Shown here: piece after piece, positions 22,505 to 37,400 of the stretch
How the letters are laid out: each line of letters opens with the position of its first letter
How positions within the stretch are numbered: the first letter of the stretch is position 1
Assembly: GCF_018812025.1 (NCBI RefSeq)
Contig: NC_063053.1
Location: 9,556,123-9,620,122, forward strand
Length of the DNA: 64,000 bases
Origin: Megalobrama amblycephala
Taxonomy: Eukaryota > Chordata > Actinopteri > Cypriniformes > Xenocyprididae
Reading direction: 5' to 3'
Position numbers and translations under genes: made by a program
The notes under the pieces: generated by a model
Databases searched by the model: none
What the model was told of the DNA's origin: nothing
Seen by the model: only the letters and a program-made list of their open reading frames with translations

Positions 22505-23534
22505 TTAAAGTCCCTGTAAAGTCAATTCTGAGAATTCTTTCTAAACACTTTATAAATGTTACAAATGTATTGCTGAAACACACTACAAAGACTGTGAATT
22601 GTGTAATGCTTAATTGTGAAGTTAGAGCGTTAAACAGTTTTTCACCAAGTCTCTGTTCAGGATTTTTTGGGCGGAGCTAAAACGGGGGTCTGATGACGCA
22701 CTTGGACCCCCGAGCATAGCCCCTCCCCTAAAACTATATAACTGTCGATGACGCACCGAGCGTGGCGCCGCCTCTAACTCTACAGCGGTTCACTCGCTCA
22801 ATCTCGAGTGTCATTACGGTTATACAGCCCTTTGCACATTTACATGGTTGTTATAATATACAATATGCTCGGTCTCCTTATTTAAATTGTCTAAAACGAC
22901 GATATGAAATATTCTAAAGTGATCGTTCTACACCAGATAATTTTACAAACTTTCATCAGACAGCTGGGATTCACAGATAATCCGCTGTTTTTGGTAATTG
23001 TGACTGAACAGACCTCGGCCCCCCTCGCGCCTCGGCCTTCCTACCGTCCCACCGATAACCGATGATATATGGGGCTGGACAGAGTCTCTCCCGTCCCGGC
23101 CTTCATCCTCCCGTCTCGCGGCACCGTCATTTGTCGACTCGACAACAGTCGGCAGTTCGTGCCCACCAATGAGTGTAAGTTGCCGAGTTTGCTTATGTTA
23201 TAATTAGTAGGTAGTCCACAGTAACTCTGCTAAAATTTGCAATCATCTAAATGATTCTTTTCATATGCATCAGTATGTTTGACTCATTAGACTCAAGTTA
23301 GTTGAGACTGCAGCTCTCGCGAGTGGGTGTGGTTTCAGCGCCGCCAGAGGACACGCCCCCAGCGTTTGAGAGCAGAGAGCGCTGCCTATTTTTTCGAGAT
23401 TTTGATAACTTATTTAATTTATTTGCAGATTTTTTTTTAATCATTCAAATTTGGCTGGGTGGTTAATAACACATTTTTCTGCAGAGTGAAAAACTCAGAA
23501 CACATACTTTAAAATGACTTTACAGGGACTTTAA
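22505..23534. mobile_element. 1.03 kb inverted-repeat element with CpG-rich core
   Basis: The ends TTAAAGTCCCTGTAAAGTCA and TGACTTTACAGGGACTTTAA are perfect inverted copies. The core (about 22680-23400) is much richer in GC and CpG than the rest of the window, and includes an open segment at 23069-23174 before a consensus gtaagt donor. Confidence 0.65.
23069..23174 (+). pseudogene. exon-like segment in the CpG-rich mobile element
   Basis: ATG at 23069 opens MGLDRVSPVPAFILPSRG and RLDNSRQFVPTNE up to GAGT followed by gtaagt. CpG-rich upstream sequence, ATG and donor resemble a first exon, but the whole lies between perfect inverted repeats, so it is more likely part of the element. The protein family was not recognised. 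Confidence 0.25.
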
Positions 23535-23652
23535 CCAAGCCGAAAAAAGTAAGAAAGAGTGCAATGAAATCAATAGTGCCATCTACTAACAGAAAATGAG
23601 GCAATACGCTTGGGCCTATTGATAGAAAATTGCCTCTAATGACTGTAATTTA

Positions 23653-24068
23653 AAGGGATAGTTCACCCAAAAATGAAAATTCTGTCATCATTTACTCTGC
23701 CGTATGTTATTCCAAACCCATAAGGCTTTGTCTTCGAAACACAAATAAAGATATTTTTTTAATATTCTCTCATTAAACCAGTGAGATTTGTTAAAAAGTC
23801 AAGCAAATGTGGTTGAGCTTCTGTTTACCATATTTGATGTGCTCTATCTATGTGCGTTGATCAATGTTGACATGTGAATAAAAGCCTAAATTAAATCTGT
23901 TCATCATATAAAGCATCCTATAAATGTTTTAAGAATATTTGGATTAAACCACCTGAAAATTAAGAGAAAATGTTAAAAATATCTTCATTTGTGTTCTGAA
24001 GATGGCAGTATTTTGGGTTTGGAATGACATGAGGGTGAGTAAATGATGACTATTTTAATTTTTTGGTC
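23653..24068. mobile_element. TTCACCCAAAAATGA-family miniature element, copy 1
   Basis: Left AAAGGGATAGTTCACCCAAA; the right half (GACATGAGGGTGAGTAAATG) is inverted. It matches the elements at 38531-39355 and 51214-51776. Confidence 0.7.
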
Positions 24069-26655
24069 AGCTATTTAAGGTTAAATTATAACATTTGCAA
24101 TAATTGGCATTAAAATCATACTTCTTTATTTTAATGCAATGTACACAATGTCATTGATATGCTTGATGTGTATAATTTATATTAATGCATTTTGCAGACA
24201 CTTATCCAAAGTGACTTGCAGTACATTCAAGATTACTTTTATCTATTTACTTGTCAGACATGTAATTATTAAATTGTCTGTTTTTACATTCATATTCATA
24301 GTTGTTGTACTTGGAATTGGCAGAAGATTTTATTGTATTGTATTAAGTATTGTTTGGCCTACCTGATCAGTACTACTGTGGCCACAGATAGTCCATTTTC
24401 TGATGGCCCAAAGCAATCATTGAGTTTCTGTTTGTCCTGGGGTGCTCTGCTGACATCACATCTGGGCTGTGGAGAAGATTGAAACCATTTTAGCAATCTT
24501 AATCGTAGTGAACAAATTCTGACGCATTTTGGGTGTGGACTTCAAGCATGCTTTCCTTATCATGCTAAATATTTACTTAAAATATTTTAAAAATGTTTTG
24601 AATAACCTTTTCCATATAGCACCAAAGAGAATGTTAATGCCTCATTAAGTTGGTCTAAATTAATGGAAGACAGTCTGACCTAATTTTTAAAATGGCATTG
24701 CACTTACGCAACACACTGAATATTCTGATACGAGAAAGCATAAACAGAAAAAATATTGTCTGCACACTTTGTCTCTCACAGTCAGCGTATTGTATGAATT
24801 ACTGGTCCATATGGATATTCCTCAGAAAATATCTGCTCTCGGGAGGAGAGTGCATTTAGCATAGCTCCCATATCTCATCTAATGAGTGAAATACATGGGG
24901 AATTCTCCTACTCCCACCAGCATACCTCCGACCTGACACTGCAGCCCTGGAACTATTCATCTGATTCTGTGCCAACCTGTGTGTGGGATCACAGCTAACT
25001 TGTGGAATAGGTTGAGATTCAAGTTGTTTTTATAAAGGAAAAACACATTTTTAAGGTGTTCGTTCCTAAAACGCTCTTCCTTATGCCACAGATAAAGTAT
25101 CTGTTATTAGTTCAGAAAGAATGTTGCGGTGATGTAGTGCTGCAATTTGGTCAGCAAACTTGGAACTAGTTTCTAGCCTTGGAGAAAATGAATCAACACC
25201 TTGTCGACCAATCAGAATAAAAAACTCAATAGTGTTGCAGTATAAGCTGATTTATTAAAATTCTACAATATAGATGTACTAACAGCAAGTATTAGAGACT
25301 GATACTTGGTGCTCTGTTACTAAATCAGGGTTGTTATTTTTAACTAAATCTATGAAAATTCTTTTTATTAATTGATATAAAGCTGAAATTAAGCTAAATT
25401 TAAATGAAAATTAGAAATATTGCTTTAGCAACTAACTGAGATAATATAAGTTCAAGTACAAAAATTACTAAAACTGAAATAAAAATAGATTAAAGCTAAA
25501 TAGAAAAATATAAAAGGGTAATATGCATTAATTCATGCTTAACTAATGCACAGATAATCTTGAGTTCATGTATGACTCATGAAAGACTATTCATAGTACC
25601 CTGTTTGCAGACAGCTGAAAGTTGAAATACATGGCTAATTAACACAATAATTTTTACTATTAGATAATACTAAATGTTTGTAGGGATTTAATCTTTGATG
25701 ACACATTTAATTAATGGCAATTCATATATGACTTAATATATTAATCAGACACTTTACTAGTTGCTGATGTGGCAATCATTAGTTCTTCATGAGTCATATA
25801 TAAACTCAAGATTATGTGTGCAGTAGTTATGCATGAATTAAAGGTGCAGTAAGCGATTTCTGAGAAGCACTGTTTAAAGTGGATCATGCCGAGCACTACA
25901 ACACACTTGTAGCCAATCAGCAGTAGGGGGCGTGTCCACTCATGTTTGGGGAGGAGAGAGAGTGAGCAAGAGGGAGATTTGAAGAAAGACTAATAAACTA
26001 ATAAAAATTACAGAAGCACATAACAAAATCATTTAAACTTAAACTTAACTGTAATTGAAAAGTAAAATTAAAAAAAAAGAAAATTCAAAATACTAGAACA
26101 ATATATAAAAAAACACTAAAATAATACTGGACTGAATGAAATCCAATAACTAATCAGTGTTCTGCTCTCTGCTCATTCATACAATGTGGTGCTAGTCACC
26201 GACTACCACATGAGCCCAGTGCTGAGGTATTTAAGAGGAGGCAGCATTCAGACGAGATTAGGACGGCCAGCATTTTACCAGCGTACGGCTGCGATGAGAG
26301 TCTTATCTTGTATCACATGGACACATAGTGAGTCATAACATCAAAAGAGCAGAGCCATTAGTACTACTTGTGTTTGTGATACGGTTTCTCAGAAGTTACT
26401 GTAGTGAAATGGGAACAACACAACTGTAGGGCAGTGTGCTAAATCTTATTCATTTCCATTCTGATTCATTTTTAACATCAAAACCAACTGTCTGTGAAAT
26501 AATGTTGATCGAGCTATAAGAAATAATAAATAAATATTCTATTTATTTATAAAATAACATTCAGTGAGCCTTCAGAGGGAGATCAAATCTGACCATTGTT
26601 TTGAGTGCTAATGATCTGAAACTCCTGAATTATTATGAAAACATGGATGGAGTAC
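24069..26655. other. non-coding, left of the exon at 26656
   Basis: A unique, moderate-GC block at 24780-25010 may be conserved non-coding DNA. Near 25848-25985, AAGGTGCAGTAAGCGATTTC followed by a GCCAATCAGCAG-type block resembles the end of a dispersed element; its other end was not found. Confidence 0.4.
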
Positions 26656-26777
26656 CGGTAAAGCTGTGGACACGATCTCTTCAAGGAGCCTGAAGACAGT
26701 CCCAGCCTGCTCTGGTTCCTCAGTTTGGTCTTCTTCACCAGTTCCTTCACTCTTCCCCAAGTATAGTTCTCACTCAA
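26656..26777 (-). CDS. minus-strand gene exon 5 (basic C-terminal segment)
   Basis: The acceptor is gtgtgactgtag. It opens LSENYTWGRVKELVKKTKLR and ends SLKRSCPQLYR with a weak gtactc donor in phase 2. Without splicing, the frame would run 23 codons further into low-complexity sequence. Confidence 0.65.
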
Positions 26778-28399
26778 CTACAGTCACACAAAAGTACAAA
26801 ATAATTTTAAACTGTAAAAATTATAAACTTGTTCTATTATATATGGTGAAAAACTTTAATACATCTAATGGGACATTTAATGTAATTTCATGCAGTTTGT
26901 AGAGAAAAAGAACAAGTCATCTTGTAGTTTACAGTGAAATCCGTTAATTGACATTCCCAAAATTCCCTGTGTGACACTACATTTAATGTTTCTTCTTAGT
27001 TCATCATGTGGCTTTCTCTTTTTTATGTTCTTTAAAGGTATAAAATTTCAGTACTTTGAAATATTAATATGTCAGTTAATTAAATATATACATGTGTGGG
27101 GATTTTTTAACTGTAAATTTAAGCTAAATCCATACATTTAAAACGTTTCTACCATATTTTTTTCATAAAGTTCAACCACAGCTGCTGCTGTTTTACCATA
27201 AATTTCACATTTTTTAATGAGAATAAATTAAAATGTAAATAATGACAATTTTAAAGGTTCTCTAAGCGATCCTAAGCTAGCTAGACCCTCCCTCCTCCTC
27301 CTCCCCTCCATGCTTCCTGAAACAGTCATGAACGTGCATTTAAAATCATTCTTGTCGGTTATTGGCTGGAGCATGTTTATTATGATTCGTGGTCCAGGCA
27401 GCACCAGTTTGTTTTTATTGCCGTTTTTGGAGCTTGTGGTGACTACAGAGACCGCGTTTTTTTACAGTGTGTTCAGGGGACAGGCAGCTAGTGGATAGTA
27501 AGGAGATGTTTTCTGTATGTGACAAAAAATGTTTTGGCCTAAAAACGCGTGACATCACTTAGAGCACCTTTAACTGTCCTTTATATGTTATGTCTATTTT
27601 CCGTTTTTTTTCTCCCCCATTTTATTTTCCATTTAGTTTTTTTTTGTTGTGTTTTTTTTTTTAAGGGAGGGGGGGTCGAGTATAATGTTTTGTCAGCTGA
27701 ATAATTGTCATTAATGTGACACAGTTTCAACTGGCTCTACTTCTATCCCTGACAGCTTCATTTTCATTTTCTGTTGACTCAACTACCACAATCTAGAGTA
27801 ATTTAATAAGTAAACCGATGCATGAGACATAGAGGCTTGACCAAACATTCATTATAATCCCCTTCCCCTGAGTGCTGAAAGATGTGTTTGTCAAAGTGAG
27901 TCATTGTGTTAAAATTCAACTGACTCACCCGTCTGTGAGGAGAAGAGAGGACCTCAGCACTGTCACTTAGGTACTTGGCCTCTCCTTCTGTGTAGCTTCT
28001 TCGATTCAGACCCCTTTTCCAAACGGGAAGAGCAGGTTGGCAGCCCATCTCACCATCTGTACAGGAGAAAACATGCTCGTATATAATTCTCTCTATGAGA
28101 GGAAATGACTTATGAACTATTATGAATTTGTGATCTATGACTAAACTCTATATCCTCTGAAGGGTGTGGTGCATAAACACACTAAAACATACATTAGCTC
28201 TGTTTTCCCGCCCACCAAAATTCCCAGTATCCCTGAGATAAGTTTCTTCTCTCAATATGGAATTCCAGAAATTCCACCTATAGCTAAAGCATTCGTTTCC
28301 CATTTCTCCAGAGACTAATGTTTGGTCGCCCACCCACCTGATGGAACATGAGATGGAAGGAAAGCAACCAGGAAAAACATGATTTTAGTGCTATGCGAG

Positions 28400-28463
<64 letters not shown>

Positions 28464-31400
28464 TCCATTAGTCAGTCTGTCAGATAGATAGACTATCTAT
28501 CTGTCTGTCTGTCAGCTGGTCTGTATAATCTTATATAATATAATAACTTCAAAACATTTTTGAACTTTTACCCATGGTTTTTTTCAAACCAACCTTCAGT
28601 ATTTGTCATGTAAATGCAGATTAATCTTAGTTATGTACGTATGACTCCAGGTGTGTTTACACACTGACCTCTCATGCCTGCCCTGAGGGGGATGCGCGTG
28701 ACCTCGGGGATCGTGGTCAGGTCAGACAGCGTGCCGCTCGATGCCGTTAGGCTGTAGTGATCACTGCGAAAGTGTCTCTTGAGCTCTTGGAAGGCCAGGC
28801 TGGCTGCACCACAGCTGCAGTGCTGTATGAAAAAGTCCTGAAAAAGAGTTTGAATTAAGAACGTGTCTCATACAGGGCAATTTTATTTATTCACATTGTT
28901 AGTCATCTATTTTATGAATACATAGGCCTACATTGTAAATGTACACAAAGATTTGTAAAGCTTTGTTTTGTATTGATGAAATGCTCCAAAACAAAATTAA
29001 AATGTGGTCATTTGGGATAGAAGAGCACTTAAAATAGTTCACTTTATGAAATCTAAATTCAATTTGTTGATGTTCACGCCCATGGGTCAAGGATGATAGC
29101 ACATACTTGGCCCGTAGAATAGACATCTGGTTCAGATTTATACAAGTGTAAAATTACTGAAGCCCTCAAACACATCCATTCACTGATAAAATGTATTTGA
29201 ATAGAATTTTATTTTTTATCACACTTTTTTTCCAGTATATTTTGGGTAGTCCTGCTACCACATAAATGTAACATTAAAAATAGAGTTAATTTAGAATCCT
29301 ACGTTATCTGATGTTCTCTTTATCTTACATGACATGATTTATCCAGCTGTGATATAGACCCAGAGTAAAACTGTACTTCTCAGAGGTTACTCTTTTCATG
29401 AAGATATCAGTCATATTTCATTTAATTTACTTCTAAAATATCTTATGAGAATGAAAAAAGACAAGTGAAGATAGCTGTATCACACATTGTGTGTACAGAG
29501 CTATAAAATGAATGTAGATAGCTCAGATAATTTAGGTCTTGAAAGAATTTGATGAGAAAGGTTCATACTGAGAATCAAAAGTCTCCATTTGCTCTCTATT
29601 TAAATTCATTGTTGTCTAGGTGAAACAATTCAAATATTAAAGACATCTCACTTGTGATTTCTCATTCCTATGGGGAACATTTCACTCTCAATAGTTAAAC
29701 TGTGAGACAAAATCAAAATGACTCTGAATTGCTTTTCCTATGGGGAATGTCTTTATCTGGGTCATTATTTTAAGCATTTACCTCATGTATGCAACAGCTG
29801 AAATCTGCTGGTGTCATTTCCACCAATTATTCTTATTGTTGTGACACATTTTTTTTTTCCAAACCAGATGTGTGGTGTAGTAGATACGACATAACAACCT
29901 ATGCGCTTTAGCAGATTTAAGCCTCTGAAATTCACATGACAGTGTTTTGTGTCAGTGATAAGATGCTTCCCAAAACTCTATTTATCCAAGATTATCCTAT
30001 TGTTTCCATTACATCTATATTTGCATGGTAAACGCTTTCTGACTGATGAGGTGATGATGCCATGGTGGATCCGTTTGCTGAGGATTTCATGTTGTTTGTT
30101 GCCACTGAGAGCAATGACATAACACTGATTCCTCTGAAAGTTTCAATGCATCATAAAGATTTTTGATGTTTTTGAGAAGAAAGAAGCATGAGCATTGAAC
30201 ATGGACTGAAGATGAAAGAATTCATCTTAAATGTCCCATAAACCAAAACACCAGATGCTTCAACCTGCAGTTCATTGCATTGGTCACGGCTGATGACTGA
30301 ACAGATCAACATATAGGACTAACAAGAGTAACAGGACACTACAATGGTGGTATCTGCATATTGTTTGAGTCCTGAATGCTTTTTATGAGTACAGATGAAA
30401 GCATGCTGTGAGGGTTTGGGGGTGGGTGGGTAAAACAGCCTGGGAGGAGACTGGCGAGACAGCTTGGTCTATTATAGTGGAGACTGAGGCACGTTTCAGG
30501 AGTTCCCCCGCCTTTTGATGTGTGTAACAGCATGTTGCTGCCTGTTGCTTAGACCCAGGGAGATCAAGCAGTGTGGTCCACTATTCCTGTGTCAAAGGTT
30601 TTCTACATGGAATTTTAAGGAATAAAGTATTTGACAATTCTGATTCAACTGAACGTTTCTGATTTCTACTTTTGCGAAAGCTCTGAGCATTTCACCGTGT
30701 GAACAAGTTGTTTGACTGATTCAAAGATATAATTCATGAGTTTAAGAACATTTATAAAATGTTGCGTACAAACCTTCCTACATTTGATCTTACCATCATT
30801 TCTCAAATGCGCGTACATGTAATTCCGAGAACAAACATACACACACACACACACAAAAAATGTGCATATGCCTCTCTTCCAAAAGTGAAATTTATAAATC
30901 ACAAATGATCAGTGCTCAGCTGAATGGTTTCAGATCTCCGTCTTGTAAACGTCACCTAATTTGTTTAATGTCATTAACATATAAAGGAGCACAAGTCAAC
31001 CAAACCAGTCAATCCAAATCCTTTACTTGAGAATGGCAAGAGGCAATTATTGCTTAGGTTTTTCACATACAGCAGTACTCCGACTCTCTGCCACAAGGAA
31101 AAGTGTGTATGTCTTCTTTGACCCTGACATGATGCTAAGCACTTTTCCACATCAAAAACCGTTTTCATAAATATGAACATTGGCGTAGATTTTAGCGTAT
31201 ATACACTCAAATCTTCCTCGATCTCATGGGGAAGAACGCGTGTTTATGGATATGTATGAAAATAAACCTAGTACCTCTCAGTGGGATGAGAGCAGATTGT
31301 ACAAAAACATACACATGAGGTTGTATGGATTCATACAAAGTTGCAACAAAGCAAAATTGTTATGCACTGGTGTGAGACTGCACTCAAAAAAATGAATTGT

Positions 31401-34400
31401 TGGATTTACTTAAAAAATAAGTGTCAAGTGGTTCCACGCAACAATATTAAGTAATTTGTACAAAAAACTATTTAGTTGAATAAACAAAAGAAATTCAAGT
31501 AAAGCTGACAAAATTTCTTTGAGTAAATACAAATCATTTGAATGACACTGTTACATAATATTTATATGTGCAGTTTACTTAATAATGTTATGTTGATTAC
31601 ATAAGGTGAACACATTTTTTTTGAATAATCATTTAAATAAAAAGGATACAACATATCAGAATGCAGCCCCTCACCCCAAAATGCACTCAAAAAATAACTA
31701 ATTGAACAAACTCAATTGAATTAAGAGCAGGAATTTCATCCTATAAGCATGCGTATACGAGGCTCACAGCCTAAACACAGGCGACACTCTTCTGCATGAT
31801 GGTAACCACAAAATTCAAAAACATTACAGAAACTACTCTAAATGTCCAACATAACTGAACATTAAACACTAACATAAACTAACAACATCTTTCCCTTTAC
31901 TGAAAAATACATAAAATAACACTTTAATCCCTAAATTTACTCTCCTAATGCAGTTCCTTGCAAAGCATGCTGGGAACTACGGATCCACTACACAGTTAGT
32001 TATGTCAACAATAATGTGTGCGTTTCACACACCAATATTAAGTTGACTGAACAAACACTTACTAAGTAAAGCTGACAATACTCAATTTTAGTAGAAACAA
32101 CACAGCTAAATTACATTCATGTAGTTACATGAGTTTTTTAAGTAATATGAACAAGGGTGGTTTGAGTGAAACTAACAACAGTGAAAGTTCATTTTTTTCA
32201 GTGTGTGTTGGATCTTTTAGCCTTGTGATCAGTTAAATAAATGGAACCAGTTTTGAGAAAAATGTGATTCCCGAACCTAAAACTAAGGCAAAAATAATTC
32301 ATACGCAGATTACGCACACATGCATGGTTTCCGTAAAAAAGCACATTTTTAAAAAGTCCTCCTTTCTTTTGCCTCTCTTTCTCTCCTGCTTTCTTTGATG
32401 ACTTTGAAGTGCAGGCCCCCACTGAGCTCACTCACTGTGATCATGTAAAGTCTTTTCTGGCCCCAGGGCCCGACCTGACAGAGCCAGTTTAGAGTTGACT
32501 CTCTGAAAAACCGTGAAAAAAAGTGCTCTCATTCAACAGCACAGCGTCCAGAGGTCAGGAAGATGTCTACACAATATACTGTTGCAGCCTTTAGTCAGTA
32601 AGCAAAGGACTAGTGGACAGAGGAGACTGGGGCGAAGGACTGGCAAAGCGGAACGTACATTAAAATGCAAATTTCTCTCAGGATGGAATTATAAAAATGT
32701 GTTTATTTCTCAATCACGATGAGTGACATTAAAACCTGCCACAGCATTGAAAGTATTCCCTAATATTTTAAGTATTATTTGTGAAAATATTTGAAAATAC
32801 GTAATTCATTCGTTTAGCTAAATAAATGAATGTCATGAATAAATTTGGGACATTTTCATTTCTCTTTTAACTCTCCCTGCCATTGACAGAATTTTTCGTA
32901 ATTTATGACACAACGCTTCCCTGTCATTGACATCATTGATGTGTGAAACAATCGATGTTTTCACTGTTATACGGTCTCTATTACGCATCTACTAAAAGAG
33001 TACCAAATATCTGGATCAAAACACAGGCAAAGAAGAAGCAGAAACAAACGATAAAAGCATTGCTTATGCGCATGTAATCTAACGCAATCATCAATCATTA
33101 AACAGCATATAAATCAAAACTGCTTAAAGTTACCAAATGAAATGTTGATGCAGGAAAAGGTTTAGGACTTTAAAGCTTTGGGGTGTTGATGAAAGCGTTG
33201 TTTTGATCATCGTACTTAATTTTCTCTGCTTTTTGATCAAAATGTTGTTTTTTTGTTATTAAACTTACCCACATTCAAGTGTTGATACAAAAAGAATGCA
33301 TGCAGCTAGAAATGTTCTTTCTTTTTATTCTTTCTTTTGATATATTACATGTTCAAAAATTCATACAACTAAATATTCTGGGGGCCATGAAAGTTTTATG
33401 AAATTGATCAAAAATGCTGGAGGTGGCTGGAAACTTTTTTTTAAATAATGCTGGCGGGGAAGGAGTTAATATAGGCTTTATTCAATTTCTGGGGGTTGCG
33501 CCCAGCTTTCTAACTTGCATCCGCATTTAACAAAGACAAGCTGCCTTCCTGGTCTCAACATTTTTTTGGAGTTATGTTACTAATTCAGGAGAGGTACAAA
33601 TCCAAAGGGAAAAACAAAGACCGACGTGGTAGAAAAACATCCATAACTTTACAAAGCGTTGTAAAACGTGTTGATATTTTTCCTGGGGTTTTGGGCTGAT
33701 AACATTCAAGCCAGATGCACTCTAGTTCTTGTTCAAGCACGTAGTGCTGAGTTCAGATTTTTATGGGTTCCACATTGTTAACTTAATTGAATCTGAACAG
33801 CTTTATAATTTACCAGAATTCTTTCACATGTTGGCATTTTGCAGTAAAACTGCTAAATGACATAAACTTTTCTGTTTACCATTTTTGAAGCATATTATGT
33901 TTAGCTAATTTATTTTTGTTAGGTTTATATCGATGCTCATCTGCTTTTCTATCATGCCTTTTATCAAACAAAAACATATTGCATTACCAAGAGAGCTTCT
34001 CTCAATGACCCACCAAACAAAGACACAGGAAAAGACTTTCGTCCTGAATAATGTCAACATGGGACACATAATAACAAATTAAATCCATGCGAGGGGACAC
34101 CAGGTCCTTTGAAACGAATACTCCATCTGTGTACAGGTCGAAAAGGGCTGAACCCAGCAGCTCTGTTTATTAAATACTCTTTTATCCATCATGACTGAAA
34201 ACCCCTAAACCCCACTCAAAACAGCTGGATTTACATCGACGCAGTATGAATCAATAATCCTTTGCCCCAGGCATCAATATGGGGCTTTGACCCACAACAA
34301 ATCATAAATTTAAGACATCATCTTAGACCCAGACCTACAGCAGTGTCTTTAACCAGTTTCAAATTGATAATGGTGTGTTTGCAAAAATTTATCTACACAT

Positions 34401-37400
34401 TTTTTGGTTTCACTTTATTTTGATGGTCCCTTTTTACACATCTGCTGACTTTAAGTAATGTTGCACCTTCATGTCTACTTGTGTTAGCAGAATATTAGTA
34501 GACTGGTAGGGTTAGGGTTAGAATAAGTTGACATGTACTTGCAAAGTTACTAATGTCTGTTGGGGGACCATCAAATAAAGTGTTAGCAGATATTAAGCAG
34601 ACAGTCTATTAATACTCCAATGGGAGTTAGTTGACACGTAGGTGTAACGTTACATATAGTCAGCAGAATGTTCAAAGGGGGCCATCAAAATAAATTCTGG
34701 GCCAAGCTTATAGAGATGAATGCTGGCAGGCGGTTAATACCTCTTTAGTCTTGATCACTCTGCCTTCCTTCTGCAGGCCACAGATCTGTTTCTGTAGTCG
34801 GAGGTTGTGTTCCTGTAACTGTCCGATCTTCTCTATGAGTTGGCAGATGTGCTCTAGGTACCCCAGTCCAGAGCCCAGTGGGTTGGACTGATTGGCCTGG
34901 TTCACCTGGTTGTCAAGACAGAGACAGAGAGAAAAATCATCAAGGTTAACTACTAATTTTATTTCAATTTTCATAATACAGGGGGCTGTAAAAATATTCA
35001 CGCTGGACACTAGGACTGCACCCTTAGGTAAGGACCCCCCACCCCTCTCTGGACAATAGGTAGGCTTTAAATAAGGGATTACCAGAGGTGTTTATGTACA
35101 CTATAGGGGGTTAACCAACTTTTGTTGAACAAGTCAACAAGAACAGTGTGAACTGCATCCTATTGTTTGAAAGTCAATGGCTCATTTGATGGGCTAATGA
35201 GCACAGACCAAAGCAAAGGTTCACACAGTAACTGATAAAGATCATTCCCGGAGAATGACTGCATGTGTTCAGGTGGACCAGAGGTTCTCAAAGTGATGAC
35301 GTAAGCACCATGATCTCCACCCCATTATTTAACACTAAAAGTATTTTTACCATCTCAGTGGAATTGTTAATAGGATTTATTACAGCTCTGGAAACACATT
35401 TAGACAAACAAGATGGTCTAAAATACAGTTTGCCAACTAGTCTGCTGCATTTCATTAAACATTTTGACACATTCCTGGAGACCAGGAATTGTCACCAATA
35501 CTGACACTGTTACATTATGAAATGCACTGTAAAAAAGAATTGTTGGTTTAACTTAAAAAAAGGAAGTTACCTGGTTGCCTTACAATTTTGAGTTCATTGA
35601 AATTAAAAAATTGAGTTAATACAATGAAGGTGATTGGTTTAATCAACAGAAACTCGAAATATTATGTTATCTTAACCACATTAATTATTTAAGTTGATTT
35701 GACAAAAGAAAAAATTTTGTAATAACAAATCATGAAAATAATTTTTTCAGTGTGGGTTTATGAAAACAAATCTAAGAATTCTAATGTAGACTCGAGTGTT
35801 TGGACCCCACACAACTGAAAGCTTGAGAAAATAAATGCATCTAAATTTTGCCTTTGAAACTGAAGGTAAAGTTCCTATTGTTTATTTGTTGACTCATCCT
35901 TCCATCTTTGGTTGTAGCTGCAGATGCTCACGTTTTTCCAAAAAATTCAAAGGAAATATTGAACAAATATTTATACAATCATCAACATTCCAAAAAGTGT
36001 CCCAACAAAAGCAGGATGTGAGTTCAGGTCTTGGGCTTTTCCACCCCGAAAGCTTTTCCGTGCCACTTACGTCCAATCCAGTCCCAAAGCCCAGCATTAA
36101 TGGAAACTCAGGGTCTAAACAATAGAGGACATGACGGAGATATGAAATACTAGGAGCTGACATCACTCGTTTCCTCAGACAGAGTGTGAGATCCTCGACA
36201 GGTCACGCTCCTGCTCCCTAGTCCATGAACTTTTCTCATGCTTCTCTAATAACATCAAACTTCCATATAAGATGATTCTTTATTATTGATTTTTTTCCCT
36301 CTAATGTGATGACCGTTATATTACACTACAAGAAAGTAGTCTGGGTAGAAGACTCTTTGAGGCTCTTTCAGGCTTGGACTTGCTTAGATCATGTGAATTA
36401 CCAACAGTCTTTCTCTACACATTTGTAGTATTGATAGCCAGACAGGTGGCACATAACCAGGTGCTTTCTCATGAAAGCGGCAACCAGCACTGATGCTTGA
36501 TGTGGGGTAGCCAAAGGAAAGTAATTGTTCCAGGCCTTTATGGCTGCAGAAACATGACAGATCTTATCTGCTTCCCTTGCCCAGGATCCCCAATGACCCA
36601 GGAGAAGGGAAGACACAAAGGTTTGGGAAAGCACCACTCCCTTTCTCCCCCTCCTTATTTTCTCAATATGAAGAATCTGTGTTTCTCACGTGCATTTCTG
36701 CACAGATGCTGAAACAAAATGGGAATGTTTTCCTATGCACACACACGCACGCACGCAAAATACATGGAGATGATTTTCTATAAAGCTGTTAACACTTAAG
36801 CGTGACGTTGTGGTTATTGATGGTGTAGCTCTCTCTGCTTTGAGGATGTGGGTTTTTTTAACCATACACTGAAGATCAAAACAAACTGAGGAAAACAATT
36901 GTACATATGCCTCTGGGTTGGATTGCAGAAACAATATTTTTCTAATTACATAAGCTCTGTATTACCCAATATGAGGGAAGATATTATAAACCCATTAAGG
37001 CGTGTCTGAGAAAATAATCCTTTATTATTTGAAATATTTCACTGGGTCTGTTTTAAAGCAATACTGAATGTGACACTACTGGAGAGGAATGAGGAACCAG
37101 ATGTGGGGTGTATTCAGAGATATAGGAAAAGGTATATGGATTTTTATGCTCATAACCAAGAACGCTGAAAATGACATGATATAGAAGCTGATTATATGAG
37201 ATGGAATGATAATCAGATTAGATGCTAATTTAATATAATAATATCTGTTATAAAAATAGAAGTCGCTGCAACCGGGAAATAAACTGTTGCTCTTTTTTCC
37301 CTATAGTCATAAATGACGTTGCGTTCAGATGCCTGGTGTTTGGGAACGTAATCGTGTGAGACGCTTCTGGGAGTGAATTAAATCATTTTGATGACAGACT

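Larger units (their letters stand above)
28838..34740. other. intron between exons 2 and 3 of the minus-strand gene
   Basis: Contains inverted-repeat elements at 31381-32206 and 34408-34696, a repeat at 32870-33480 shared with 62850-63720, and a unique moderate-GC block at 34080-34330. A short CA repeat lies near 30838-30855. The remainder is unassigned. Confidence 0.6.
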
